From Candidatus Melainabacteria bacterium RIFCSPHIGHO2_02_FULL_34_12 (GTDB lineage Bacteria > Cyanobacteriota > Vampirovibrionia > 2-02-FULL-35-15): a stretch of DNA of 35,121 bases. Of the stretch, positions 23,936 to 32,967 are shown in pieces; positions within the stretch are counted from its first letter, which is position 1, and the number at the start of each line of letters is the position of its first letter. Position numbers and translations under genes: made by a program. Under the pieces are notes generated by a model, which did no database searches, had not been told where the DNA came from, and saw only the letters and a list, made by a program, of their open reading frames with translations. The DNA lies in assembly GCA_001784555.1 (NCBI GenBank), contig MFRM01000025.1, positions 9,225 through 44,345 of the forward strand, written 5' to 3'.

Positions 23936-24161
23936 AAGATCCTCTTAAAAAGTTAAATACCACCGCTAAAACATAATTACAGATTAGCAAAATGCACCAT
24001 TATATTGAAGATAAGACGAGATTAAAAAAAATTAATCTGGGTCTTAATTAAATTTGTTAAGAAGAAATAGTTAATAATCTTACAAAACTAGAACATATTG
24101 AAGCATTAATCCATCTTTCTGATTACATTATTAAACTGAGGCACTATCTATAAAAACAGAT

Positions 24162-24167
24162 TATAAT
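24162..24167 (+). promoter_or_regulatory. Possible -10 box and mini-ORF upstream of the kinase gene
   Basis: TATAAT 35 nt before the kinase ATG; no good -35 box. Between them AGGA precedes ATG GTT ATT TAA (24188-24199 approx.), a three-codon frame ending just before the kinase start, which itself lacks a ribosome binding site. Confidence 0.35.
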
Positions 24168-24201
24168 TGCACATTGTCAGGACTAATATGGTTATTTAAA
24201 T

Positions 24202-25389
24202 ATGAGTACAACAAGCGTTGAAAATAGCTTAATCCCACGAGAACAAAGAACTGGTTTAACACCAGTTGTGTTAAAAGCTGGTACTAGTCACAAAGCTAAT
24301 GGTAACGGATCCTCTTCAGGTACAGCACTTCCAAACAATGTTGCTTCAAGAGTTCAAGCAGCAAAAGAAAGACTTACTCAAACAACTGAAAGTGCTGGTT
24401 TAAAAAATGGTAGTGAAACCATAGAAATAAAATCTGTAAATGTTGGGGACACTTTAGAGGCTCTTGGAACTGATGGAGAAGCAAGTTCAAAATATCTTAT
24501 TAAAAGAGAACTTGGTGAGGGAGGAATGGGACAGGTTTTTCTGGCTGATGAATTAGGCGAAAAAGCAGGAGAAGTCAAAAGAGTTGTGGCTGTAAAAACA
24601 TTACATCCTGGCAAACATAAAACAATAGATGTGAAAAGACTTTTAAGAGAGGCTGAAGCTCAAAGAAGAATAACACATCCAAATGTTGTAAGCGTATTAG
24701 ATTTTGGAGAAGACAATGGCAGACCTTTTATAGTAATGGAATATGTTGAAGGTGCTACTTTAAAAAGTGTACTTAGAGAGATTCATTCTGAGGGCGAGAG
24801 AGGCAATCTCCCACTTCAACTTCAACTAATGCTTGGCATTATCATAAGTGTTTTAGAAGGGCTTCAAGTAGCACATCAAAACGGAGTAGTTCACAGAGAT
24901 ATTAAACCTGAAAATATTTTTATAGACAAATTTGGCATCCCAAAACTTGCTGATTTTGGACTAGCAAAACATTTAAATGCAACCACCATAACTGATCAGG
25001 GCGTCATTACCGGTACTCTTCCATATACTGCACCAGAAAGATGTAATGGATCATCTGGAGATTTACGATCAGACATTTATTCAGTAGGAGTAATGCTTTA
25101 TGAAATGTTGACTGGGATAAGACCATTTGAGGGATCAAAACCAGTAGAAATAATTGGTAAGCATCTAAATTACACCCCATCTTCTCCATCAGTAAGAAAT
25201 TCTGCAATTCCTAAACTATTAGGTACTATAGTAATGCAATGCCTAGCAAAAAATCCACAAGATCGTTTTTCATCTGCCAAAGAACTAGCTGATAATTTGA
25301 GACTAATTACTAATCCAACAATTCATCATTCATCTATTACAGAACCAGCTAATAATTCGAGCCAAGTTACTAGCTTTTCAGCTGTCTAA
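24202..25389 (+). CDS. Soluble PknB-type serine/threonine protein kinase, 395 aa
   Basis: A Hanks-type kinase with all key residues: glycine loop GEGGMG (about 104-109), K132 (AVK), catalytic HRDIKPEN (H231, R232, D233), DFG (251-253), activation end GTLPYTAPE, and SDIYSVGVMLYEMLTG. The kinase domain covers about 94-370. The 94-residue N-terminal part is Ser/Gly/Thr-rich and low in complexity; the C-terminal tail is short (NNSSQVTSFSAV). Unlike most bacterial PknB kinases there is no membrane segment or PASTA domain, so it should be cytosolic. It is divergent from the 857-aa membrane protein and next to a lipid enzyme; targets are unknown. The PPP-type phosphatase at 8887 could oppose it. Confidence 0.94.
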   Translation: MSTTSVENSLIPREQRTGLTPVVLKAGTSHKANGNGSSSGTALPNNVASRVQAAKERLTQTTESAGLKNGSETIEIKSVNVGDTLEALGTDGEASSKYLIKRELGEGGMGQVFLADELGEKAGEVKRVVAVKTLHPGKHKTIDVKRLLREAEAQRRITHPNVVSVLDFGEDNGRPFIVMEYVEGATLKSVLREIHSEGERGNLPLQLQLMLGIIISVLEGLQVAHQNGVVHRDIKPENIFIDKFGIPKLADFGLAKHLNATTITDQGVITGTLPYTAPERCNGSSGDLRSDIYSVGVMLYEMLTGIRPFEGSKPVEIIGKHLNYTPSSPSVRNSAIPKLLGTIVMQCLAKNPQDRFSSAKELADNLRLITNPTIHHSSITEPANNSSQVTSFSAV

Positions 25390-25486
25390 AATATATATAA
25401 GTAAACTTCATTCAGATAATCAGTCCTTATGATGAAGAAATTATATTTGAAAAGGGTACAATACCCATATAAAAGGCATATAAAAA

Positions 25487-27631
25487 ATGAAAACAGTAAT
25501 GGAACAAAATACCGTTAATAAAAAAGATGAGATAAAAAATATCCTGAGTGAAAGTAAGGATATGGTAGGTGAAAAAGACGTATCCGAAGGAGTTTTTCAT
25601 AAAATTTTCAGAGGGTATATTCCCTTAAATCTACTTTCAGGATTAAAACTGGATCTGGAAGGACCACAAAAAGAAAAAATAGATGCTTATTGTAATTTAA
25701 TCAATATAGCTTTAAGAAAAAATACGTCCATCCTTAATTATCTCCTCAAAGGTTACGGTACAAATATTCAGGATGTTAACTATAAAAAAACTGCGCTGGA
25801 TGAATATGAAACTGAAAAATCAAAACTAGACGATTACGAAAAAGAAGTAATAAAAGCCCTTGGAAATCCCGATAATTCTCTTAAAGAATGGTTTAGTGAA
25901 TTAAAGATTAATCCTGATTTATTAAAATCTGCTGTTGTAAATCCATTTCAAATTGATCAGGATGCATATATTCCACCTGAAGTTTTAGATCGGATGAGTA
26001 AGATAGGATTATTTAGTCTTAAAGTCCCGAAAAAATATGGCGGTCTAGGTTTTTCACAAAAAGAATATGACATGGTTTTAAGAACTCTGGCTCATATATC
26101 AGGCACACTTCTTGCAGTTGTAAGCGCACACAGCACCATTGGTTCAGCACCACTATTAATGTATGGTTCAGAAGAACAAAAAGAAAGATATTTAAAGCTG
26201 GTATCAGAAGGAAATTTTCTCGTAGCATTTGGTCTTACTGAACCAGCTTCAGGCACTGATGCTGTAGGAAAGATGCAATGCATTGCAAAACTTTCACCTG
26301 ACGGAAAGAACTGGATAGTTAACGGTGAAAAAATTTACATCACAAATATTCACAGGTCTGGTCTTATGTACATGATGGCAAAAACTGATCTGGAGAAAGG
26401 ACTTTCTGTAGAAAGAATGAAACCTACGGTTTTTATAGTAGAGCTTCCTTTTAGAATCACTGACAGCATAGATGACATAAACAAAAAGAGAAAAGAGTTG
26501 GAACAAAAAGGTATGAGAATGTCTGCTCCTCTTGATCTCATGATGATTCGCGGCAGTAACCAATCTCACATTACCTTTGAAAACTTTCAGATACCAGTAA
26601 ATGATGTACTTGGAGGAGTAGAAGGCGGGTCAAAAGTAATTTTTAACGGCTTAAATAAAGGAAGAGCTGGTTTTGGTGCATCCTCCGCAGAAGCTGCAAG
26701 ATATATTTTTGAAGGTGCTCTGCATCATGCTGTTAATCGAGAAATGTTTAAAGCATTTGGTGGAAAACAGTCTGATCTGCCCCAGGTAAAAAAATATATT
26801 TCCAGGATGGCAGTGAATGCCTGTGCACTCAGGTCAATCTCAGACATGACCACTGCCCTCATTCAAGAGCACGGAGACAAAATTAATATAATTGCAGAAT
26901 GTGCAGCCATAAAAATCCTTGCTACTGAAGGAAGCTGGGATGTTGCAACACATGCTATGAGACTCTGGGGCGGAACCGGAACAATGAGAGGTCATACAGG
27001 CGGTATGGAGCTTGCGTTTCGGGACGCATGGATAGGAATTATAGTTGAGGGTGTAAATGAAGCAATGAAACAGCTTGTAACAGGAGTAGGCGTTCAGGGA
27101 GTAAAAGATGACGCTGATACAATTGGAAGACATTTATTTTCACTGATTAAACCTTTTATATCTTTCGGAAAACCTAAAAAAGACGAGGATCAAAAAAAGA
27201 AAAAGAAATTCACATTTGATCTTTTTGGCTCATTAATTCCAGCTAAACTAAGACTGATAGCCGGAATGCTTAGATTTGAAAAAGGAAGTTTAAATTTTAG
27301 CGATGCATTTTGGTTACAATGGCACACTAAAATACTTTCATTAAAAACAGCACAACTGGGACTTAAATACGGAAATAATATGGTAGTGCAACAACTTGAA
27401 CTTATAAGAATGTCAGACATTGCAATGGATTTATATTCACTTTCTGCAGTTCAAATTAAATTAAAAAGTAATTCCGGTGATTTAGAGCTAGCAGAAAGTT
27501 CTGCGCTTAAAAGATTTATTTCAATTACAAAAAAACGGATTAAAGAAAACCTAAATGATTTAAAAATTGGAAATAAAGATGATAAAGAGGATTTAAAAGT
27601 AGCTGATCTTTGGATTAAAAATAAAACCTAA
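25487..27631 (+). CDS. Long acyl-CoA dehydrogenase (VLCAD/ACAD9-like), 714 aa
   Basis: A FAD enzyme for the first step of beta-oxidation. Visible: MSKIGLFSLKVPKKYGGLGFSQ, FGLTEPASGTDA (about 247-258), WIVNGEKIYITN, LGGVEGGSK, RWGG-like LWGGTGTMRGHTGG, and IVEGVNEAMKQL, whose Glu is in the catalytic position. An N-terminal extension of about 130 residues and a C-terminal helical region (QLELIRMSDIAMDLYSLSAVQ) make it much longer than the 408-aa enzyme at 7633, as in VLCAD and ACAD9, which act on long chains at membranes. The basic segment KPKKDEDQKKKKKF (about 560) may be the membrane-contact loop. An alternative ATG lies four codons in at 25499. Confidence 0.9.
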   Translation: MKTVMEQNTVNKKDEIKNILSESKDMVGEKDVSEGVFHKIFRGYIPLNLLSGLKLDLEGPQKEKIDAYCNLINIALRKNTSILNYLLKGYGTNIQDVNYKKTALDEYETEKSKLDDYEKEVIKALGNPDNSLKEWFSELKINPDLLKSAVVNPFQIDQDAYIPPEVLDRMSKIGLFSLKVPKKYGGLGFSQKEYDMVLRTLAHISGTLLAVVSAHSTIGSAPLLMYGSEEQKERYLKLVSEGNFLVAFGLTEPASGTDAVGKMQCIAKLSPDGKNWIVNGEKIYITNIHRSGLMYMMAKTDLEKGLSVERMKPTVFIVELPFRITDSIDDINKKRKELEQKGMRMSAPLDLMMIRGSNQSHITFENFQIPVNDVLGGVEGGSKVIFNGLNKGRAGFGASSAEAARYIFEGALHHAVNREMFKAFGGKQSDLPQVKKYISRMAVNACALRSISDMTTALIQEHGDKINIIAECAAIKILATEGSWDVATHAMRLWGGTGTMRGHTGGMELAFRDAWIGIIVEGVNEAMKQLVTGVGVQGVKDDADTIGRHLFSLIKPFISFGKPKKDEDQKKKKKFTFDLFGSLIPAKLRLIAGMLRFEKGSLNFSDAFWLQWHTKILSLKTAQLGLKYGNNMVVQQLELIRMSDIAMDLYSLSAVQIKLKSNSGDLELAESSALKRFISITKKRIKENLNDLKIGNKDDKEDLKVADLWIKNKT

Positions 27632-27811
27632 GTCTGTGCCCACTATTTTTTAAAATCTAACGGTTAAATTACAGTCAATTTACCATTCTTTACACTAGAA
27701 GAACCAAGGATTTACGCCAATCTTAGATTAATTTCACATTCATTACATATGCGATAAATTAAGGAAATATCCGGGTAAGTTGACCTAGAGCAAATATCGG
27801 AGAACATAATT

Positions 27812-29278
27812 ATGATTATAAAAAGTATTAAAAGTGTCCTTGCAATATTACTTCTTTTTGAAGTTTACAGTCCAATAGTTAAACATGAAATTATATTATG
27901 GTTTTTATTCCCGGCAGTAGTTTATTTTTCACTGGAAGCACTCTTAAATAAGAGATATGTTTTTTCAACTGCCTATATTTTTACCTCATTTATTTATAAT
28001 TCAATTCATCCAGTAGCCCTCCCTCCTGAAAGCTGGGTACTTATTAATTCTGCAACAAGCATTTTATTTTTCGTAGATATTTTTAGCTGGTGTTTATTAG
28101 CATTTAAAAGCACTGATGAACCAAAAAACTATATAGAGACAGATGCTTTTCTGCCGTCAATCAATAATGATATTTCATTTGTGCTTAACACTAAAAACTA
28201 TAATGAACTGAAGGAAAATCATCTTAATAATCTTTCTAAAACCTATGCAAATGAATTCCAGGAAGAATTAAAACAAAAAACAAGCGAAATATTAACTTCT
28301 CAAATTAATAAAACCATAGAAAGTTCAACAGAAGATTACTTTGCAAGTCAGACATTAGAGAAAAACATAGGAGAAGAAGTATTAACAAAAAATAACCTTG
28401 TAAAAGAACTTATAACGAACAAAACCAAAAGCATGATTTCGGAAATTATTGCTAAGCAAGGACTCGAAGAACTGATTTTAAACAATCTAGAAAGCATAAA
28501 AGAAAATGCAAAAGAGCTAATTAAAACAAAAGCAAAAGACCTGATAAATCAGGAAATTAAAGAGCTTATTTTAAGCGAAGGTTTTGATGATTCAATTAAT
28601 ATTGAATTAACCGGATTCTCAGAATCTGTAAGAGATAAGGCTAACTTAAAAACAAGAGAGTATCTAAACAGCCAAGTAAAAGAATTTACAGAAAATTTGT
28701 CTGTGAATGATATTGAATCGAAATATTTTGAGTTAATTTCCTCAAAGACGAACAACATTACAAAAAACTATATAAATGAATGCTTAAATAAATTCCCTCT
28801 TGAAGATTTCATAAAAGAACAATCAGCAGATTTATCAGATGAAACAAATGAATTGGTTTCAAGAGAAATCAAGGAAATAATAAACAAGCAAATAGAAGAT
28901 GAATTAAAAAACAAAAATATTTTCGGTGATTTATCTGCAAATAAATTAATCAGTAACGGATATCCGTCAAAAGAAACACGTGAAATGATTAATAAAGCAC
29001 TTTTTTACAATTCAGCAAACAAACCAAATGAAGCAGAAAAATTAATGAAAAAAGCACTTTTGATTTGGGAAAAAGAAGAAACTGCTACTACAGAAATAGA
29101 GCCTGTATCAGTAACTGTACAAAGACCGGAAAAATTAAATTTTGAAGTTCTTGACAGTTTATTCCTGGACAAAGAACTAGCTGAAATATTAGAGAATAAT
29201 TGTCCAAATACACCCTTAAAACTAGTCTCAAAACCAGGTTCTTTTTCTTGGCCTCCAAAGAAAACAAAAAAAGCTTAG
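27812..29278 (+). CDS. Four-TM membrane protein with long coiled-coil tail, 488 aa
   Basis: Residues 1-105 hold four hydrophobic segments (SVLAILLLFEVYSPIV; IILWFLFPAVVYFSLEAL; STAYIFTSFIYNSIH; INSATSILFFVDIFSWCLLAF). Their arrangement, with IYNSIHPVALPPESW between the third and fourth, resembles DUF6804-type four-TM proteins. Residues about 130-385 are a long Lys/Glu/Asn/Ile helical region with recurrent KEL..I/IKELI units, probably coiled coil. A single TPR-like helix pair is near 395-425 (NKALFYNSANKPNEAEKLMKKAL). Good RBS GGAG at about 27799, 9 nt before ATG. The fusion of this 4-TM unit to a 350-residue cytoplasmic coil is unusual. Function unknown. Confidence 0.78.
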   Translation: MIIKSIKSVLAILLLFEVYSPIVKHEIILWFLFPAVVYFSLEALLNKRYVFSTAYIFTSFIYNSIHPVALPPESWVLINSATSILFFVDIFSWCLLAFKSTDEPKNYIETDAFLPSINNDISFVLNTKNYNELKENHLNNLSKTYANEFQEELKQKTSEILTSQINKTIESSTEDYFASQTLEKNIGEEVLTKNNLVKELITNKTKSMISEIIAKQGLEELILNNLESIKENAKELIKTKAKDLINQEIKELILSEGFDDSINIELTGFSESVRDKANLKTREYLNSQVKEFTENLSVNDIESKYFELISSKTNNITKNYINECLNKFPLEDFIKEQSADLSDETNELVSREIKEIINKQIEDELKNKNIFGDLSANKLISNGYPSKETREMINKALFYNSANKPNEAEKLMKKALLIWEKEETATTEIEPVSVTVQRPEKLNFEVLDSLFLDKELAEILENNCPNTPLKLVSKPGSFSWPPKKTKKA

Positions 29279-29344
29279 GAAAGGGAAGATTAAGCATCTT
29301 TTTAAATATTCATCTACAATATATATAGGTAAGTGAGGGGAAAT

Positions 29345-29875
29345 ATGAAAAATATAAAATTATTTAGTGTTCTTTTTATTATTTGTTTATTTGTAAGTGG
29401 ATGTTGTTGTTTAGGAAAACCACCTTGTTTTAGCTGTGGTGATAAATCATCATTTAATCAGAGACATTTTAAAGGTTCAGAATGCCCGTTTGCAGGGTGT
29501 TTTATGAAAGCATCTTTTTGTGCATTAAAGAACAAAGAAAAACTTTCTTTAACCAGCGAACAAGAAAACAAAATAAAAGAGCTATGCAATAAATCAAAAA
29601 AAGGTGCCATTGATCTTAAAGCAGAAGTAAAAAAAGTAGAAGTTGATTTAAGAACAAAGCTGCAAGAAGACTTTGACAAAGATGCAATAAACAGTTTGAT
29701 TGATAAGAAAATTGAACTTAAAAAACAGCTTATAAAATCAGCAGTTAATTCTCATGCTGAGCTTCTTGCCATACTTACACCAGAGCAAAACGAAAAATTT
29801 AAAGCCATTATGAGAGAATGCAGGAAAAATGGCTGTGGTTATAAAGGCGATTGCTGCGGTAAAGGGTGTTCATAA
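29345..29875 (+). CDS. Cys-rich Spy/LTxxQ-like lipoprotein, 176 aa
   Basis: ATG 29345 is chosen over the in-frame GTG at 29333 because GAGGGG (29335-29340) is then a proper ribosome binding site. The signal peptide ends in a lipobox (FVSGC), so the protein is lipid-anchored in the envelope. Two LTxxQ motifs (LTSEQ and LTPEQ) bracket a helical domain of the Spy/CpxP/zinc-resistance-associated class, known as periplasmic chaperones or metal sensors. About 15 Cys at both ends (CCCLGKPPCFSC; CGYKGDCCGKGC) are not typical of Spy and suggest metal binding. Stand-alone gene between the coiled-coil gene and a convergent gene. Confidence 0.85.
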   Translation: MKNIKLFSVLFIICLFVSGCCCLGKPPCFSCGDKSSFNQRHFKGSECPFAGCFMKASFCALKNKEKLSLTSEQENKIKELCNKSKKGAIDLKAEVKKVEVDLRTKLQEDFDKDAINSLIDKKIELKKQLIKSAVNSHAELLAILTPEQNEKFKAIMRECRKNGCGYKGDCCGKGCS

Positions 29876-29886
29876 ATAAAAGCAAT

Positions 29887-31002
29887 TTAATGACATGAAT
29901 GACTTGCATCAAGACCATTTATAAAGAAATTTTCATTTAACTCATTAAAAACTAAATCTCCAATTAATATTTGTTTTTTACACGCTGAACCAGCACGTGG
30001 TACATCTAAAAATGCAAAATATTTATTACCAACATCTGACGAAGGCTTTAAGGTTGCCCAAGTAATGAACTCATTACGAGGATCTTTAATTCCTACAGGT
30101 ATTCCAGTAAGATCTGTATTTATTTTTGCTCCATTTATTGTTTCAACAGATAAATAAACTTTTAATTCATCACCATAGTCTCGCTCAAATTCTAATAAAT
30201 TAAGCTTTAAAACCAACTCTTCAGAACCTATTTTTATTGTTCCTAAGTCAATTTGACCTTTTTGGGAAATACTGATGTTTTTAAGATCAAATAAAGGATT
30301 TAATTCTGGTTTACTGCAACTTATATGAATTGGCTTTAAAGATCGTGCCAATATCTCAGAATCACCTATATCCCACCTAGCGTTTGTACCAGTAGTTTTT
30401 AAATTACCATGATCAGTAAATCCCATAAATCCATTGCCTACCCTTTGCTCTTTTGTTAATTTCTTAGGAAGTTCAGCAACTAATTCATTTCCAACTAAAA
30501 AACTTTGATTACTTAACTCAACTTCAGCTTGTTGTTCAAGCAGTAAAGAATTAGTTACCCAAAAACTACCCCAAAAAGTACCGGATGGAGTGCTAAATCC
30601 AATGGGCATATATCTATAACGACGTGTATCTTCGTCTTCTAGCGAAACTGTTATATAAGCCCTGCCTCCATAGAATGCCTGATTAATACTGAATGCCGAA
30701 AGATCATCATCTCCTATAACTCCTTCTCTTAAGGTTCTTTCTCTTTTTTTAAATCTTCCACTATTATAAGAATTTAATAACTCTGCTAATTCAGGTGGTG
30801 TAAAAATTTGTTGCAATGAGTCATGGTTTAATCCTTTACCACTTTGATAGCTAAACGAAAATTGAGTATCTTTTAAATCAGAAAGCCTGCTTGCAGAATC
30901 TAGGTTCCAGCCTTGATCTCTATCTTCCGCTGCAATGACTAATCTACCTTTACCTAAGTATGGTCCTGATTTTGTTGTTGATCCTGTTACAGGTAAAGCC
31001 AT
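29887..31002 (-). CDS. Hypothetical protein, 371 aa
   Basis: Unrecognised. No signal peptide or membrane segment. Probably mostly beta: many alternating strands (YGGRAYITVSLEDEDTRRYRYMPIGF; GTFWGSFWVTNSLLL; IDLGTIKIGSEELVLKLNLLEF) with Cys near the C-terminus (SACKKQIL, ASHSCH). The compact beta pattern would suit a binding domain. Only a weak AGGA lies 14 nt before the ATG. It converges with the Spy-like lipoprotein gene, 11 nt between stops. Confidence 0.72.
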   Translation of the reverse strand: MALPVTGSTTKSGPYLGKGRLVIAAEDRDQGWNLDSASRLSDLKDTQFSFSYQSGKGLNHDSLQQIFTPPELAELLNSYNSGRFKKRERTLREGVIGDDDLSAFSINQAFYGGRAYITVSLEDEDTRRYRYMPIGFSTPSGTFWGSFWVTNSLLLEQQAEVELSNQSFLVGNELVAELPKKLTKEQRVGNGFMGFTDHGNLKTTGTNARWDIGDSEILARSLKPIHISCSKPELNPLFDLKNISISQKGQIDLGTIKIGSEELVLKLNLLEFERDYGDELKVYLSVETINGAKINTDLTGIPVGIKDPRNEFITWATLKPSSDVGNKYFAFLDVPRAGSACKKQILIGDLVFNELNENFFINGLDASHSCH

Positions 31003-31143
31003 TTATTTTTTTTAGTTCCTAAACAATTTAAAACTGAAAGTAATTCTAAACCATTTATGATCTCAGAGTCATAAGATTAAAGAAATTTTATTTTAACAAC
31101 TGTATTTCTATAGAGTTAATTACTTAATACAAGATGGCATAAC

Positions 31144-31419
31144 CTATCTATTAGCACATCCGCAACTGCTGGTACCTACCTGGACACATATTTTCTTTTG
31201 ATTGCCACTGGCATCTTTTTCACAACATTTGCTTAGATTTCCACCGCAATATCATCCTGACAATTTACAGGATTTGGGCAAGGTCGACCTGCAAAAGGCT
31301 GCACTTCAAGATTAACAGTAAATGTCCTGAGCAGTATCTAACTCAATATTTTGTGCAAGGGCTTTATTAGATAAAAATAACGCCAGAACAATAAATAAAA
31401 CTATAATCTTGGTTTTCAT
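31144..31419 (-). pseudogene. Secreted Cys-rich protein broken by two compensating frameshifts, 92 codons
   Basis: GGAG at 31428-31431 precedes ATG 31419, then a clean signal peptide (MKTKIIVLFIVLALFLSNK.., cut after ALA before QNIELDTAQ). In that frame stops appear after DIYC. One base over, the next stretch reads sensibly (TFTVNLEVQPFAGRPC, then PNPVNCQDDI). The first frame resumes as GGNLSKCCEKDASGNQKKIC... with GTSSCGCANR at the end. The frame is lost near 31345 (one extra base in CAGGACA) and restored near 31230-31250 (one base missing in GCGG). Either a pseudogene or two sequence errors. The intact product would be a small secreted protein with about eight Cys. Confidence 0.7.
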
Positions 31420-31542
31420 AGAAAACTCTCCTTTGCTTTGGTAATGATACAGACTGAAATCATATGAAACCAATAAATAGCTGTTTATCTCTTTATAAAT
31501 ATTTACTTCAGCAATATTAGAATGCTGAATTTAGTTCACTAC

Positions 31543-32670
31543 TTATTCCTTTGGTAGTAAACAATTAAATTGTTTATTGTTATCACAAGTAATCAGATGA
31601 GTGTTATCGCCATATATTCTTGGTGTTGTACAAAGGAGCTTTATGGCATCAATCATTGGAATTAACTGAAAGCGGTTTGGGTACAAATCTAAAAGTAATT
31701 TTCTAACTTTTGGATAGTGTGCTGAACTCATTGCAGGAAATAGATGATGTTCTACATGGTGAGAAAAGTTTGAAAATACTTTATCTACAAGCCAGCTGTT
31801 TTTTAATGAAAGTGAATTAATTAAAGGATCATCTACTTCTCTTGTAAGCGGTGAAAGAAAGTGATTAGTGTGAATATATAACATTGTTGTAAAATGTGTT
31901 ATTAGTACTGGCAAGAGTGAAATCAGAAAATAATTTAAAAGATTGTATTTTGCAACAACAGCAAACAAAAATCCCTGGAATGAAAAGATTAAGAGCAATT
32001 CTCCAAAAACAATAAGCACCTCTTTAGCTTTAAAAAGTTTATTTATGCTTTGATATTGACTGGTTTTTTGGAAACTTGTTTTTCTTTGCAATAAAGCATA
32101 AAGCATTGTAGAGAAGTACCAAAAGAATCCTAGAGACATGCCAATAAAACTTAAAAAAGTATTATATGAATCCCTGGAAATTCTTGTTTTGTATACAAAC
32201 CTCTCAAATATATTTTTAGGTTTTTCATTCCATATGTATATGCGATCAGGATCATCTACATTCCCAGCTCTTGCATGGTGGAAGTTATGTATTCTTTGCC
32301 ATAAAAGTGGTGCAAAAAAGTTTAACAACCCTATTGATAATCCAGTAAAATAAGTAATTTTTTTTGATTTTGTAATTGCTCCATGCATCAGATCATGCAT
32401 AAAGAATGTTAATGAGGCAAGTGATATGCCCATAAAAATTGATACCAATATTTTCATTGGTAAAAAAATCGGAAGATTTACTAAGCTGTAAATCCCAAAT
32501 AGATATATAGACATGAATATAAAGTAACGCAAGAACTCTTTTGTATCAGGAGAAAAATCTTTAACAGACATATACTTTCTTAATATAGAACGATACTCAT
32601 TCTTAGAGATGAGTTTTAGTTCTTTATTTAAATCAAGATTTAATTTGATGTTAGTTTCGTTATTTATCAT
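31543..32670 (-). CDS. Membrane fatty acid desaturase, 375 aa
   Basis: A di-iron membrane enzyme that inserts a double bond in acyl chains. The three His boxes are present: HDLMH (92-96), HNFHH (128-132) and HHVEHH (about 299-305, in FSHHVEHHLFP). Four or more hydrophobic segments separate them in the usual layout. The third box and the following LFPAMSSAHYPKVRKLL resemble front-end and delta-6-like or bacterial acyl-lipid desaturases. There is no fused cytochrome b5 domain, so electrons come from a separate carrier. No clear ribosome binding site. Flanked by the broken Cys-rich gene and the accessory segment. Confidence 0.92.
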   Translation of the reverse strand: MINNETNIKLNLDLNKELKLISKNEYRSILRKYMSVKDFSPDTKEFLRYFIFMSIYLFGIYSLVNLPIFLPMKILVSIFMGISLASLTFFMHDLMHGAITKSKKITYFTGLSIGLLNFFAPLLWQRIHNFHHARAGNVDDPDRIYIWNEKPKNIFERFVYKTRISRDSYNTFLSFIGMSLGFFWYFSTMLYALLQRKTSFQKTSQYQSINKLFKAKEVLIVFGELLLIFSFQGFLFAVVAKYNLLNYFLISLLPVLITHFTTMLYIHTNHFLSPLTREVDDPLINSLSLKNSWLVDKVFSNFSHHVEHHLFPAMSSAHYPKVRKLLLDLYPNRFQLIPMIDAIKLLCTTPRIYGDNTHLITCDNNKQFNCLLPKE

Positions 32671-32957
32671 AGATAGATAGTTATTAACAGAATTAAAATA
32701 ACTTCTGTTGCTTTAATTATACCCTTTAAATCAGATACTGCAAGATAAGTATTAATAAGCCTAATTTTGAATATGTACATGTAGTTTTTCTTCAAAAACT
32801 TAAAAGCGTAAAGCATTCACTACTACTCAAATGCTAGAAGAGAAAAAATATGTTATTGATTTTTATAATATTTTTAAATCAGGAATTAAATTCTCTCATA
32901 AATAAGTAGAGATGTTTTTAGAAGTTTATAATTTATTAATAATTTGGAGTCAAAAAC
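32671..32957. other. Intergenic DNA upstream of the desaturase
   Basis: AT-rich. It should hold the desaturase promoter on the minus strand. The only frame of note is a 24-codon ATG frame at 32831-32905 (MLEEKKYVIDFYN...), with no Shine-Dalgarno; probably chance or a gene fragment. Confidence 0.4.
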
Positions 32958-32967
32958 CTGGGGCAGC
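32958..32967. repeat. CTGGGGCAGC direct repeat, left copy
   Basis: The same 10-mer recurs at 34080-34089 on the other side of the winged-helix/PRTase gene. It overlaps the 3' end of the tRNA/tmRNA-like fragment. Confidence 0.6.

Noticed and set aside
26019-27420. Several minus-strand ORFs over the long acyl-CoA dehydrogenase
   Set aside because: Antisense shadows with no start signals and no similarity I recognise.
31144-31419. Programmed ribosomal frameshifting in the Cys-rich gene
   Set aside because: Two opposite shifts would be needed and no slippery heptamer or downstream pseudoknot is apparent.
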